Below are positions 1 to 8,867 of a stretch of 30,734 bases of DNA, piece after piece. The translations under genes were made by a program, and so were the position numbers. The DNA is from Pinguiococcus pyrenoidosus. Taxonomy: Eukaryota > Sar > Pinguiophyceae > Pinguiochrysidales > Pinguiochrysidaceae. How positions within the stretch are numbered: the stretch's first letter is position 1; the number at the start of each line of letters is the position of its first letter. A model generated the notes under the pieces. The model was given only the letters and a program-made list of their open reading frames with translations, searched no databases and was not told the DNA's origin. The DNA is taken from assembly GCA_019677205.1 (NCBI GenBank), contig JAAMXY010001473.1, positions 1,729 through 32,462 on the forward strand, given 5' to 3'.

Positions 1-171
1 TACCATCCCGACAAGAATCGCGATGATCCGGCGACCGCGGATAAGTTCCGCTGCATCAACGACGCTTACCAAACGCTCATCGATCCCAAGCAGCGTCGCG
101 AGTATGATCTGAAGCTCGCGGCAGGTTCAGGGTCTCGGAGGCATGGCCACTCCTCCAGATCATCCCACTGA
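1..171 (+). CDS. J-domain (DnaJ/Hsp40) protein, 3' end only
   Basis: The window opens inside a reading frame (frame 1) that runs to a TGA at 169-171 and encodes 56 residues. It starts YHPDKNRDD, so the diagnostic HPD tripeptide that stimulates Hsp70 ATPase is at residues 2-4. It continues with the typical helix III and IV of a J domain (KFRCINDAYQTLIDP, then KQRREYDLKL). Helices I and II lie upstream of the window. After the J domain only a short Ser/Arg/His-rich tail remains, so here the J domain is C-terminal. The protein is expected to be an Hsp70 co-chaperone; its compartment and partner cannot be read from this fragment. It converges on the VPS37 gene with about 215 bp between the stop codons. 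Confidence 0.85.
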   Translation, partial: YHPDKNRDDPATADKFRCINDAYQTLIDPKQRREYDLKLAAGSGSRRHGHSSRSSH

Positions 172-385
172 GAGTCTGCGAGTGTAAAAGAACGATGGCG
201 GGGGCTGGTACCGCGGCTTCCCCCTCCCCACCAGCAGGGGCGACCGGGGTTGCCGTGATACGAACGAACCGCGCGAAGAGCGATTCCGAATGACAAACGA
301 GCAGATTCCTTTGGCATGGAAGCGCTTTCAAAGTCTTCGCTGCGCCATTGCCATTCTTTCTCCATTTTTGGTATCTGGCAGAAGC

Positions 386-976
386 TCAGCTGTGAGCAAG
401 AACTTCACGGAGGGCGTTAAGGCGGTGGAACGTCGCAGCCTTCTCTACAAAGTCTTCCAGCCACTCTCGCACGTCGCTCCCGTCTTCCAGCCGCATCCCC
501 GCGTCTTCCTTCTCTTCTTCCGCCTTCACAACCGCCGCCTGCAGCTGGTCCTCCACCTGCTCCTCGCTGAGCTCTGTACTCTTGGCCAAGATCTCGTAGG
601 CACGCGCCTTCTCCCGCAGCTCCGACTGCAAGATGAGACAGTTGTCCCGCAGGGTCAACAGCTCGTCCTCTCGCTCCACGATACCCCGCGCCGCCTTGAG
701 GTTCGCTTCGCGCGTGTCCTCCAGAAGCTGTCTGTACGACTTCACCACATCCAGCTCATTCACGAAGGCCTCCAAGGCCACTTCGTCGTCCAACAGCCGC
801 TGCTGCTCCGCCGTGCTCATCTCCTCCAACAGCGGATACTTGGCCGGGACGGCTGGCATGGGCGTGTGGTACTGCTCCAGCGTCTCCAGATTCATGCTGT
901 GCTCCACGTCCTCGGACGGCGTCGCCGGGCGGTCCTGCCCGGAGGCGCCGGAGGCCATGCTCGGGTAGTACATCAT
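386..976 (-). CDS. VPS37: VPS37-like ESCRT-I subunit (Mod(r) domain)
   Basis: This is an intronless frame of 196 residues with ATG at 976-974 and a second ATG directly after it. Residues from about 50 to 190 form the all-helical Mod(r)/VPS37 domain: PLLEEMSTAEQQRLLDDEV, then FVNELDVVKSYRQLLEDTR, NLKAARGIVEREDELLTLRD and ILQSELREKARAYEILAKS. The last part matches the conserved core that packs in the ESCRT-I headpiece with TSG101/VPS23 and VPS28. ESCRT-I sorts ubiquitinated cargo into multivesicular bodies. The short N-terminus is Pro/Ser/Glu-rich and unstructured, as in short VPS37 forms. An in-frame TGA precedes the start, so an upstream coding exon would have to be spliced in; I see no convincing one. 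Family assignment is firm; which paralogue it represents is not. Confidence 0.85.
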   Translation of the reverse strand: MMYYPSMASGASGQDRPATPSEDVEHSMNLETLEQYHTPMPAVPAKYPLLEEMSTAEQQRLLDDEVALEAFVNELDVVKSYRQLLEDTREANLKAARGIVEREDELLTLRDNCLILQSELREKARAYEILAKSTELSEEQVEDQLQAAVVKAEEEKEDAGMRLEDGSDVREWLEDFVEKAATFHRLNALREVLAHS

Positions 977-1537
977 TCACAACCGTCGACTCTTCCGATC
1001 CAAAGTCGAACGACACAGGCGTCCCGAGAATGTGGCGCCAAGGTTCACCACTCGCCCTCTCCTCGCCGCGTCGACGCTCAGCGTTTGCCCTACGAAAGCT
1101 TGCGAAGACAGAACGCGATCGAAAAAAGGCGTCAGATTCCGGTTCGAACTCGAAAGCGCGTGGCGCCGCCGTTCTCCTCTCAACTCGACTCTCCGCTTCT
1201 CTCCAAGGCGGTCTCGGTATTGTCCTCCATTTCGATATGGCGCGCTGTTTTGAGACGGATTTCTTTGCGCCAACGGCAAAGAATTCGCGAGCTTCGGGCT
1301 GAGATCTGCAGCATTCGCTGCGTTTCGGACGATCTCCTCGCTTTGGCTTAAGCTTTCAGGCCCCATGCGGCGTCGCAGTGCAGTTGGCTCCGTGCGTCAG
1401 CCGCAGATGCGTTGTTGTTGGAGACGCCGCCCTGTCGCAGCCACTTGGAATGGAGCGGCTCAGAGAGCCACTGACGCGTCCGCACGTGATGCCCTCAAGA
1501 AAGCAGTGAGATGACAAGCGTGGCTTAGCGATCCACC
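977..1537. promoter_or_regulatory. Divergent intergenic region, VPS37 / kelch gene
   Basis: About 560 bp lie between the VPS37 start (minus strand) and the kelch-gene start (plus strand), so both promoters and 5' untranslated regions should be here. I find no TATA box or repeated operator-like motif. Open frames on both strands exist, one starting with ATG at 1366 on the minus strand, but none resembles a known family. Confidence 0.4.
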
Positions 1538-4500
1538 ATGAGCTCGGACAAGGCAAGGTTGGAGCTGCATGATCCGTGCGATCCACTGGATAGCACGATC
1601 CTCTCAGGTGCCGGGCTTTGGTCTTGTGGCACCGCTCTCCGTGTATCCTCTGGCTGCATGCTGAAATCTCAGACGCGTCTACTGACTTTCGAACGATACA
1701 GGCGATGGCTTGGTCACGGAAGCTCGGGATGCGCTAGCGCGCTCCAGGAGACCTGTGAACACTTCTCGCGACGAACAGGAGATCCGGGTGCCGCGGGCAA
1801 CGAAGGCAGTGATGGCCCTCAAACGGCCCCCGAACGACGAGGATGGCGTTCACGCCTCCGCTTGCGTCAGGGACCATGATGATCCCGCGGATGCAGCCGA
1901 AGCTGCAGGGATTTCCTTGCGAGACGGCATCGACGACGAGATGGATGAGATGACGGATGTCCTGTCGGAAGATGCGAACATCCAATGCGGAAGCGGCGCC
2001 GTCGATGGAGACCATGTTGAGTCTGCGGCTTGGCATCTTCCTTGCATTGACGTACGCGACTCGATCCAGGGGGAGAAAGTGCAGCTGTCCACTCCGACGC
2101 CACGCAGCGGCCATACGCTGGTGTTCATGCGCAACCCCCGAAATCTGCTTGTCGCCTTTGGAGGATTGTCGCTTGCTGGCGGAGCAGCTCCTCCCGGCAA
2201 AGCTTTCGTCCCCTACGAGACCGCGCTTCTCCACTCGGAGAAAGTGGGCGCCGTGTACCACAATGAGGTGTTCTTCTACCACACCGTCCGGCGCACGTGG
2301 TGGAAGGTGGCTTCGCAGAGCGGACCGCAGATTCCTTGCGGGCGATACGGGCACTGTGCGGTTGCCCTTGACGCAGAGCACATGTGGACCTTCGGCGGGC
2401 GTGTGGCGCACGGTCGAATCTCCAATGAGGTGCACCTCTTCAACGTCTTGACCCACAAGTGGACGTACAAAAGCGGAAAGGCAGGATCCGGGATGGGCCT
2501 GTCGACCGCACCAGACAACGAAGGCAAAGGCGATGACTTCCTCACCGGTCAGCCGACTCTAAGATACGACGCTTCGGCTGTGGGGGTCGGGAATGGACGA
2601 ATCCTGATGTTTGGCGGCCGCGATCTGTGCCACCTGTACAGCGACCTCTGGTCTTGGGATGCGGCAACGGGGACGTGGTCGGCCGTCTCTACGGTGGGGA
2701 CCAAACCGCTTCCACGCTTTGGACATAGCATGGTGAGCGCCTCAGAAGGCAGCGAGATCCTCGTGCTGGGCGGGTGCTGCGTTTCGCCGGCGTGCGAGAA
2801 AGGCACGAACCCTGAGATTCACGAGCTCGAGCGAATGATTGGACTGGCCGCCCAAGCTCTCTCGCGATGCTACGAGGTTGAGACGATCGAAGCGGAAGCG
2901 TCTGGAGCAAGGCTTCTTAGGGTGGCGAACGATCTGGACGACAGGCAGCTGGCTCGGGCGGAAGCTCAGATCTCCGCGAGGGTGGCCGCGAAGGAGAAGT
3001 CTACCCAGGTGGCTGCGGAGCGACTCATGGCGCTGCGGAAGAGAAGAGAGCTCGCAGTCGCGCGTCTGAAGGTGGACGCAAGACACCCCTACAAGGCTCT
3101 TGATGTCCACGTGCTCGACGTGCAGAACATGGCTTGGTCGCTCCCTGATCTTCCACGGCTGCGAGGTGAGGCTCCCGCGGCCAGACATCACTTCGTGAGC
3201 TCCCTCGTCGGCTCCAGCCGCGTCGTGGTCTGGGGCGGCTCACCGTGCGCTCCACCCTCGAGCGGCACCTGGTCATCCAGCATCTACTGCCTAAATCTGC
3301 GATCCCGGCGTTGGTCCACGCTGCCGGTGCTGGATTCGACGGATGAAGCGGCGGTGCTTGTGCGGCTTGCCGCTTCGGAGTTGCGACGCGCCCGACGCCT
3401 GCTGGCTTCCGCGGAAGACCTGGCGAGGTCCCGGGCCGTCATGAAGGCCGACTGCATCGAGGTCTTGGAGGCCCGTGCTCGCATCAAGGTCTGCGAGTGG
3501 CGAGCGCGCGAAGTCGAAATTCGCTTCAAGGGCAGCATCTCGGAGCCACGCGTGAGGTTAAGTGCTGCGCACGCCGCTCTCGGCCATCGCGTTGCGATTC
3601 TCGGGGGAGTACTCCAAACGGAGAGTGGCCAAGGGAGCGGCGCCGCTACGGATGAGCTGCTCCTGTTGAGTCTCGAGCCTCCCGATGAGTACAGACGGCG
3701 CCTGAAAGACGAATTCCACGCTCGTCTCGAGATGGAACGGTCGCGGCGAGAGGTTGCTGAGCTAAAGAATCGAAGGCTCGAGGAGTACAAGAAGCAGAAG
3801 CTCGCAGAAGCTCAGAGGAAGCGAGAGGCGCAGGAGAGGATTCAAATGGCTGTCGAAGACCGACTAAGCTCCTTCCCGCCCAAGACAAAGCCTAGTCCCG
3901 TCTGGGTCCGAGCGAGCAACCCCAACACCGTGTGGTTCGAGTGGGCAGCCCAGAAAGTCGATGCCTGGGGTCGGCCAATAGACCGAGGAGAAGTGACATA
4001 CATTCTGAGCCTCATGGGAGGCTACACGCAGCTCACGGTGGGGGATCCGTGCCGAGTGCTCTACGTTGAGCGTCCTGACAAAGACGGAGGGAGTGAACAA
4101 TCCAGTTCGAGTGTGCGATCGCTTGCCGGATGGATCTCGTCCTACGCAGATGAATGCGAGGCTGCAACTCAGTTGGCGACGACCTTGAGCATCGTAGAGG
4201 GCTCCAGCCGTGAGCACGGAGTCGGACTTGGATGTGACGTATCGAAGCCGTCAGATGAAAGTGTCGCAGGGACGGCAAACTCCGACGAGGAAGGCGTGGG
4301 CCTCGCATGGCCTTCCCATAGCGTCGAGGCCCGGGGCTCGCCAGCGAGGGTGACAGGGGTCCACACCGATGGAAGAGTGGACGTGCGCTACAGCGATGGT
4401 GGCAAAGAGCGGAAGGTGCCGAGATGGCGCGTCTTTCCACGGTTGATGCCTCGCCCAAGGGTGGTCTACGTCGGCCACGAGGTAAGCATGCGGAGAACCC

Positions 4501-4985
4501 TTCAACGAGCTGCCTTCCTGTGCCCTCTCATCACGCTGTTTCCATCGCATCCATCCTACATTCGTCTGTCTCTCCCTCTCCCTCCCCCTCTCTCTCTCTC
4601 TCTCTCTCCTTTCTCTCAAATCATGTTCTCTTTGCACTTCTTGCTTCCGCAGACAAGCTACGCTGCCACCGGTCTTGTGCCCGATAACGTCGTCAATGGC
4701 GATCCTGGCTTCATCGTTTACGTGCGGGCCCTGATCCAAACCCTGGGCACCGAGCATCCCGTGGAGGAGCCGAGCTTGTTCAGCGACGTCGTGCTCACGA
4801 AGACGAGATGGTCCAATTTGGAGTGGCAGGATGCTTTCTCGGATGACCAGTCCTCGTCGGCCGTTCCGTCTGACGGCCTTGATGGACCGAGCGTCGCTTC
4901 CTCGCTTGACACGCACGCCAGGAGCAAGCTCTCGAAGGCGGCGCTAGTTGTCGAGAGCCAGGCGCAAGGGCCCAACGTCATCTAA
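1538..4985 (+). CDS. Kelch-propeller protein with helical inserts and a Tudor-interrupted FN3 domain
   Basis: My model has exons 1538-1607, 1702-4481 and 4653-4985 and gives 1060 residues. The start ATG has a strong context (CCACCATGA). Intron 1 (1608-1701) joins in phase 1. Intron 2 (4482-4652, GTAAGC...CCGCAG) is phase 0 and contains no stop, so the unspliced frame also stays open. An alternative first ATG is at 1812. Kelch blades span about residues 155-660, with motifs such as RSGHTLVF, GRYGHCAVAL, MWTFGG, ILMFGG, RFGHSMVS and VVVWGG. Two helical stretches are inserted between blades, at about 393-485 and 568-632, and a charged helix follows at about 680-745. A fibronectin type III domain begins with VWVRASNPNTVWFEW (about 755) and ends with YVGHETSYAATGLVPD (about 946). 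A Tudor-like module (GVHTDGRVDVRYSDGG) lies between these halves. It is probably a scaffold or binding protein; no enzyme motif is seen. Function is unknown. Confidence 0.75.
4482..4652 (+). other. Stop-free phase-0 intron in the kelch gene
   Basis: The donor GAG|GTAAGC and the acceptor CTTCCGCAG|AC bracket 171 nt, exactly 57 codons, with no in-frame stop. Removing it joins VYVGHE directly to TSYAATGL, which restores a canonical FN3 strand and loop. The retained segment encodes low-complexity Leu/Ser/Pro from a CT-rich tract. Splicing is therefore inferred from both the signals and the domain continuity. Confidence 0.8.
4565..4617 (+). repeat. CT-rich microsatellite / polypyrimidine tract
   Basis: This is a run of CTCTCC followed by an almost pure (CT)n stretch inside intron 2 of the kelch gene. 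It lies about 35 to 90 nt before the acceptor and could serve as an extended polypyrimidine tract. Confidence 0.85.
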
Positions 4986-5066
4986 GCCGGATTGTACCGT
5001 TGGCTCTTTGAGCTCGCCGGGTCCCTGCTCTGCAGCGGACTCAGTTGCGCACGTCTTGATCAAGCT

Positions 5067-5861
5067 TCACCTGCGTCCCAGGCTTGCCCATTGCAGCAGC
5101 TCCTCATCTTTGTTGATCCTCATGGTCCCATCTTCGCCAAAGAATCGGTCGAGGCTGTCGTCCGGAAAGGCCACAAGCATCACAGGCTTTTCCCGCCTGG
5201 CCACGGCGCTTCCCAGTTCTCTCCGGACGGACGCTGCGTAGCCCTGCAGAGCTATCCGGTACTTGGCAACGACGAGGAGCGTCGCAGGGTGCTCTTCCGC
5301 TAGGGCCACAATTTTGGCCAGATCCGTCTTTCCACATTCGCCCCAAAACGCGATGCCATTCTCCTCTGTGCCGCGGTGGCAGATCAGATCCGGCACGAAG
5401 CGACTCCCCTTGGGCGCCGGCGGCTCCACCTGCAGCTGTGGGTAGTCGTGGCGGAAGAGCTCCCAGAGCAGGGCCTTCATGAGCACGTGCTCGACGGACT
5501 CTCCCGGCCTCTTGCGCAGGTGCAGATCTGCGGCGGAGCTGCCAAAGCGGATGTGCAGGTCCTGCGGCTTGAGGAACGAGCTTCTCTTCCGAAAGGATCC
5601 TCCGTCAGCGGCAGCTGTCGGAATCTGGTCGCGGAGCTGGGCCACTCCAAGCGAGCTCAGAGCTGCCAGCTGCGGCAGCCAGAGGAGGAATGCAGGGTGG
5701 AGAGGCGAGAGTCTCATCTGAAGTGAAGGGACGTCGTACTGCTCCGCACTTGGCGCTTCGGAGGCGGCGGACGAAATTAAGTTGTTGCGTTCGTATCCTA
5801 AAGCGGATCTTCTCCCCCAGCTCCGGCGAGCGCCACAAACCAGGAAGGAAGAGAAAGACAT
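5067..5861 (-). CDS. YaeQ-like PD-(D/E)XK nuclease-fold protein
   Basis: The frame from the first in-frame ATG (5861-5859) encodes 264 residues; the open frame extends further upstream but without an ATG. Around residues 110-205 it shows a layout like bacterial YaeQ and other PD-(D/E)XK folds. There is an acidic helix (GESVEHVLMKALLWEL, Glu121/Glu124), a Pro-Asp on a strand (FVPDLICH, Asp158), then a strand with Glu and Lys (FWGECGKTDLAKI, Glu175 and Lys178), a helix, and a hydrophobic strand TLLVVAKY. These residues could bind metal for phosphodiester cleavage, but YaeQ itself has no established activity, so catalysis is inference. The first 30 residues are Ser/Arg-rich (MSFSSFLVCGARRSWGRR), which could target an organelle. 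The stop codon converges on the kelch gene 80 bp away. Confidence 0.6.
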   Translation of the reverse strand: MSFSSFLVCGARRSWGRRSALGYERNNLISSAASEAPSAEQYDVPSLQMRLSPLHPAFLLWLPQLAALSSLGVAQLRDQIPTAAADGGSFRKRSSFLKPQDLHIRFGSSAADLHLRKRPGESVEHVLMKALLWELFRHDYPQLQVEPPAPKGSRFVPDLICHRGTEENGIAFWGECGKTDLAKIVALAEEHPATLLVVAKYRIALQGYAASVRRELGSAVARREKPVMLVAFPDDSLDRFFGEDGTMRINKDEELLQWASLGRR

Positions 5862-5976
5862 CGCCCCCGACGACGTTGCTGGCAGCCACGGACAGAAGGT
5901 TCGTTGGAAACAACGCGGGATCTGACGCAGCGCCCTCAACGCTGGAGGCGCGGACCTTGCCGCGCGCGCCCGAAAC

Positions 5977-6183
5977 CTAGTTCCGCTTCATCTCCCAATC
6001 GCGGATGAGTTTCGCGCGATTCGACTTGCTGATGCGCACGTCGGGGCTGCAGAAGAGGGAGAAGAGCATGAAGCAGGTCGCGAAGGCACCGGCGCAGCCC
6101 ATGAAGAAGAGCACCGGCCAGGCTCCCTTGTCTTCCAGCCACTTATCCGTCTCGTGCCGGACCTTCGCCTCCGGCGCGACCAT
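5977..6183 (-). CDS. B12D/MLRQ (NDUFA4-like) small mitochondrial membrane protein, C-terminal exon
   Basis: From the ATG at 6183 the frame encodes 68 residues: a hydrophilic start, one membrane helix (WPVLFFMGCAGAFATCFML), then FSLFCSPDVRISKSNRAKL. The PDVR-x-SK-x-NR signature after the helix is characteristic of the B12D/MLRQ family, whose members sit in the inner mitochondrial membrane as accessory parts of complex I or complex IV. The coding sequence probably extends upstream. A branch-like GACTAAC and an acceptor TTTGCCTCTACAG end at 6218, and the frame stays open from 6217 (VALCRNFSYNP before the Met). The first exon is not identified; a GTAAGA donor exists at about 6429, but I found no ATG exon that joins it in the right phase. 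The short form from Met is the minimum model. Confidence 0.6.
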   Translation of the reverse strand: MVAPEAKVRHETDKWLEDKGAWPVLFFMGCAGAFATCFMLFSLFCSPDVRISKSNRAKLIRDWEMKRN

Positions 6184-6217
6184 CGGATTGTAGGAGAAGT
6201 TGCGGCACAAGGCCACT

Positions 6218-7618
6218 CTGTAGAGGCAAAGGTAGTTGAGAACGCGTTAGTCCGTTGCCAAGGCTTCCAAAAGCTGATCCAGTTCCTGCAGCTTGTCCGT
6301 CCTGGCGGTACGCGGAGGGCTGCGGCCGGGAGATCTCCCGCGCATTTCTCGCCAGGAACGTCTCTTCCCTCAACAAGTTTCTGTCCACCGGCGACAGCTC
6401 TCTGCCCCCTCTCCCTAGCTTCCTCTTACGCCTTCCTTGAGGAGAACGCTTGATTGAAGGCCACAGGCTGTCGAGGAAGAATCACGCCTCAAGGCCCAGC
6501 GCTGCTTGACACCTTCAAACCGTCCGAGCACGAGTGCACAGCTTGATCCAGACACCAGCTCTCTGCACGGTTTTTCCAGAGCCTGCCTTGCACACTTCCA
6601 AAGCAATGCAACACGTGCGCCACAAAGAAACAAGGCGCGGAGCCGCCTTCCACCTCCCGCAAACCTGTCTCGCAATGTGGGGTTTCCCGAACAACCGAGT
6701 CCGCCTTGTCGAGACCATCCTCTTCGGCGCCGCAAGCATTTCTTCATTTCTTGGCCCCCAAAGCCGCAACTGCCTTTGGCTTTTGGCTCTTGCTTCGGCA
6801 CGACGCTCGTCGTGATCGTGCGGCACACGCGTTCCTCCTCACGAACGAGCGCTTCCAGCCTAAGCATTCTTTCCGACGGGCGGCACGGCTCACCTTGGGA
6901 CTTGGCTTCGAAGCGGGCTTCGAAGCGTGTGCCGTGCTAGCTGAGAGAGCATGATCGTTGATGAAGAGCCGAGGCTGCGCTGCTCGATTTGGATGGGAGA
7001 TCCGCTTGCAAACGGGCGTGAAGAGCTGCTTGCGCCCGAGTGCGGAAGAGACGCCCTTTGCTTTGCCTCGCGCTCTTACTGTTGCTGAATCACAGCCAAT
7101 TAGAATTTTATATATATTAAAATTGAGATCCAGATTCAAGGCCCTATATTTCAAAAATTAGTAATTTTATATTATTCAGTTTTGATCTTTCATTTATAAA
7201 ATAATTTAGTGAAATTTCTTAACTTCAAAACATCAAGGAAGAGCGTTTCAGCGTTTTACTTCTGCCATGTACGCGATTGCGCGACACGGATAGCCGAGAT
7301 ACCGCGTGTATGGCGCCTACGAGTTTCGTCCTGAAACTGTTCAACTTCTGCACTTCCGTGTCGCGCAGGGACTCGGCATTCGCTCCCCTCGATCCTTCCC
7401 TCCCATGCTTTGGAATGCTTTTCCGAGCTTTGGCTTTCTTTTCTTTGGTTGTTTTGCAGGTTGTTTTGGGATGTTTGTGCCCCAGAGGAGGGACTCAAGG
7501 AAGCAAGTGGCACCGACATGCGCGCGTCTTTCAGTCGAAATTGGATCTGGAACCCAGGTCTAGAACCGGAGTTTACTTAAATGGCGGGTGGAACGAAAGC
7601 TCGGCGCACCGTGAAGTC
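6218..7618. other. Long gene-poor region between B12D and PA-domain genes
   Basis: These 1.4 kb hold no open frame that resembles a known family. The part next to the B12D gene should contain its missing 5' exon and promoter. A frame on the minus strand at 6744-7154 ends in a basic Lys/Arg tail but has no ATG and starts in an AT-rich patch. Direct repeats GGCTTCGAAGCG occur near 6903-6930. The last 350 bp should contain the PA-gene promoter and leader. Confidence 0.5.
7090..7250. other. AT-rich island
   Basis: About 160 bp of strongly AT-rich sequence (TTTTATATATATTAAAATT, TTTTATATTATTCAG, CATTTATAAAATAATTTAG) lies inside otherwise GC-rich DNA. It sits between two divergently transcribed genes. 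It could be a promoter or nucleosome-free region, a matrix attachment or replication-origin-like element, or a decayed insertion. No terminal repeats or target-site duplications are visible. Confidence 0.7.
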
Positions 7619-8589
7619 ATGACGATGCTCGGCGTCATTTGGGCGCTTTGCCTTGGATGCGCTTCGGCGGCGTCGGACGATAGCACTGCCGTGAGGCTGC
7701 ATTTGTCGTCGCACAGATGGAGACACCTGGAACAGGGCCACGTCAAGATGTATCTGTGCAGGGGTTGCGATCCCCGAGCAGGAGGCTCCATCGTCCTGGG
7801 CTTCCGCAGCTTCTTCGGTACGTTTTCGTTGTTTTGGGTGCTTTGGTGTTTTGGTGTTTTTGTATTCTAGTGTTTTTGTATTCTAGTGTTGTTGGTATTC
7901 TGGTGCCTTTGTCTGCTACGCCGGAGTGAAGCAATCTCATGGGAAGATGCAAACGCAGAGGAAGGCGAGTACGACATCTGTGGCGACGTGGTGCTGATGG
8001 TGCCCAACCACGGAGAGCGAAAGCCCTTCAACAAACGAGACGTCACTGATAGAATCGCCATGGTGGAGCGGGTGAGCTGCCGCTCGCAATGCTGTGGGTG
8101 GACGCCATGGGGATCCTTTGCTCACCCGCCGAGTTCACGACCCTGTCATAGGGTAAGGCCGTCCCAATTGCCACAAAGGTCTTGCGAGCGCAGCAAGCTG
8201 GCGCGATGGGTGTGCTGGTTATCGACGACGGAGAGTGCGACGTGCAGATGACGGACTGCGGCGGGGCAGGGAAGATCCGAGATGGTAGGGCGTCTTTTGC
8301 CCTTGTAAGATGCGTCGGCTGGAGCCAACCTCAGCTTTCAACTTTCCACCAGGTGGCTTTGGCAGGAGAGACCAATACGTCAATTGGAGAGATATCCACA
8401 TCCCGGTCGTCCTCCTCCACCAGCAGGAGGTGAGCTTTTGCGGACTCAGACATGGCCTTGCAGCAAAGCAACAGCTCATCCGCTCCGCGTTCTCTCAAGG
8501 GCGAGCGGATCAAGAAGCTCATGGACATTTCTCTGATGGAGGTCTCTGGGTTTGGACTCCAGAATGTCACCTCGGTGGGTCGAGGCTAG
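7619..8589 (+). CDS. Secreted protease-associated (PA) domain protein, five exons
   Basis: Exons are 7619-7817, 7932-8071, 8152-8284, 8353-8429 and 8464-8589, giving 224 residues; all phases close (1, 0, 1, 0). The protein begins with a signal peptide, MTMLGVIWALCLGCASA. The rest is a PA domain: a strand VVLMVPNHG, then the core RIAMVERGKAVPIATKV, LRAQQAGAMGVLVIDDGE, then a Cys-containing loop, NWRDIHIPVVLLHQQE and ERIKKLMDISLMEVSGFGL. This order matches PA domains of vacuolar sorting receptors, RING PA-TM proteins and EDEM-type enzymes, where the domain binds peptides or covers a catalytic site. No catalytic domain follows, so this is a PA-only secreted or lumenal protein, perhaps a cargo-binding or regulatory protein. 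The final stop comes five codons after a possible GTGGGT donor, so a longer form is conceivable. Splice sites are GT-AG throughout; the last intron is only 34 nt. Confidence 0.75.
7854..7902 (+). repeat. 16-bp tandem repeat in intron 1 of the PA gene
   Basis: Two exact copies of GTGTTTTTGTATTCTA (7854-7869 and 7870-7885) are followed by a diverged third copy up to about 7902. The repeat lies wholly inside intron 1 (7818-7931). Confidence 0.85.
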
Positions 8590-8867
8590 CAGGCGGAGTG
8601 TGGCCCCACGCAGCGCAGGCATGCGGCGGTTCGAAAGCGAATAACATCCGTCGAGTCTCTCCACGTTGAGAAGCGCCTGTCCTTCTCCCACCTCACGAAG
8701 AAGGCTTGTGGAGGCGATGACCATCACCTCCGCCCCTTCTCGCTCGCCAGTCATGCGAGTCTATACGCTTCAACGGAGGCCGCTGTCGAAGCCACGCAGC
8801 AATCAGCCGCAGAAGCAGCCCTCTCGATCAGCTTCCCCTTGCTACTCAACTCCTTGCAGAACGCATC

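Noticed and set aside
290-1351. 353-codon open frame on the plus strand
   Set aside because: It is antisense to VPS37, begins without a clear start context, and its protein is Leu/Arg/His-rich as expected for the complement of a coiled-coil gene.
977-1366. 129-codon ATG frame on the minus strand upstream of VPS37
   Set aside because: Only its first 45 residues look protein-like; no family match and no phase-compatible splice to VPS37 was found.
6744-7154. 136-codon frame with a basic, histone-like tail
   Set aside because: It has no ATG, starts inside the AT-rich island and ends in low-complexity Lys/Arg sequence.
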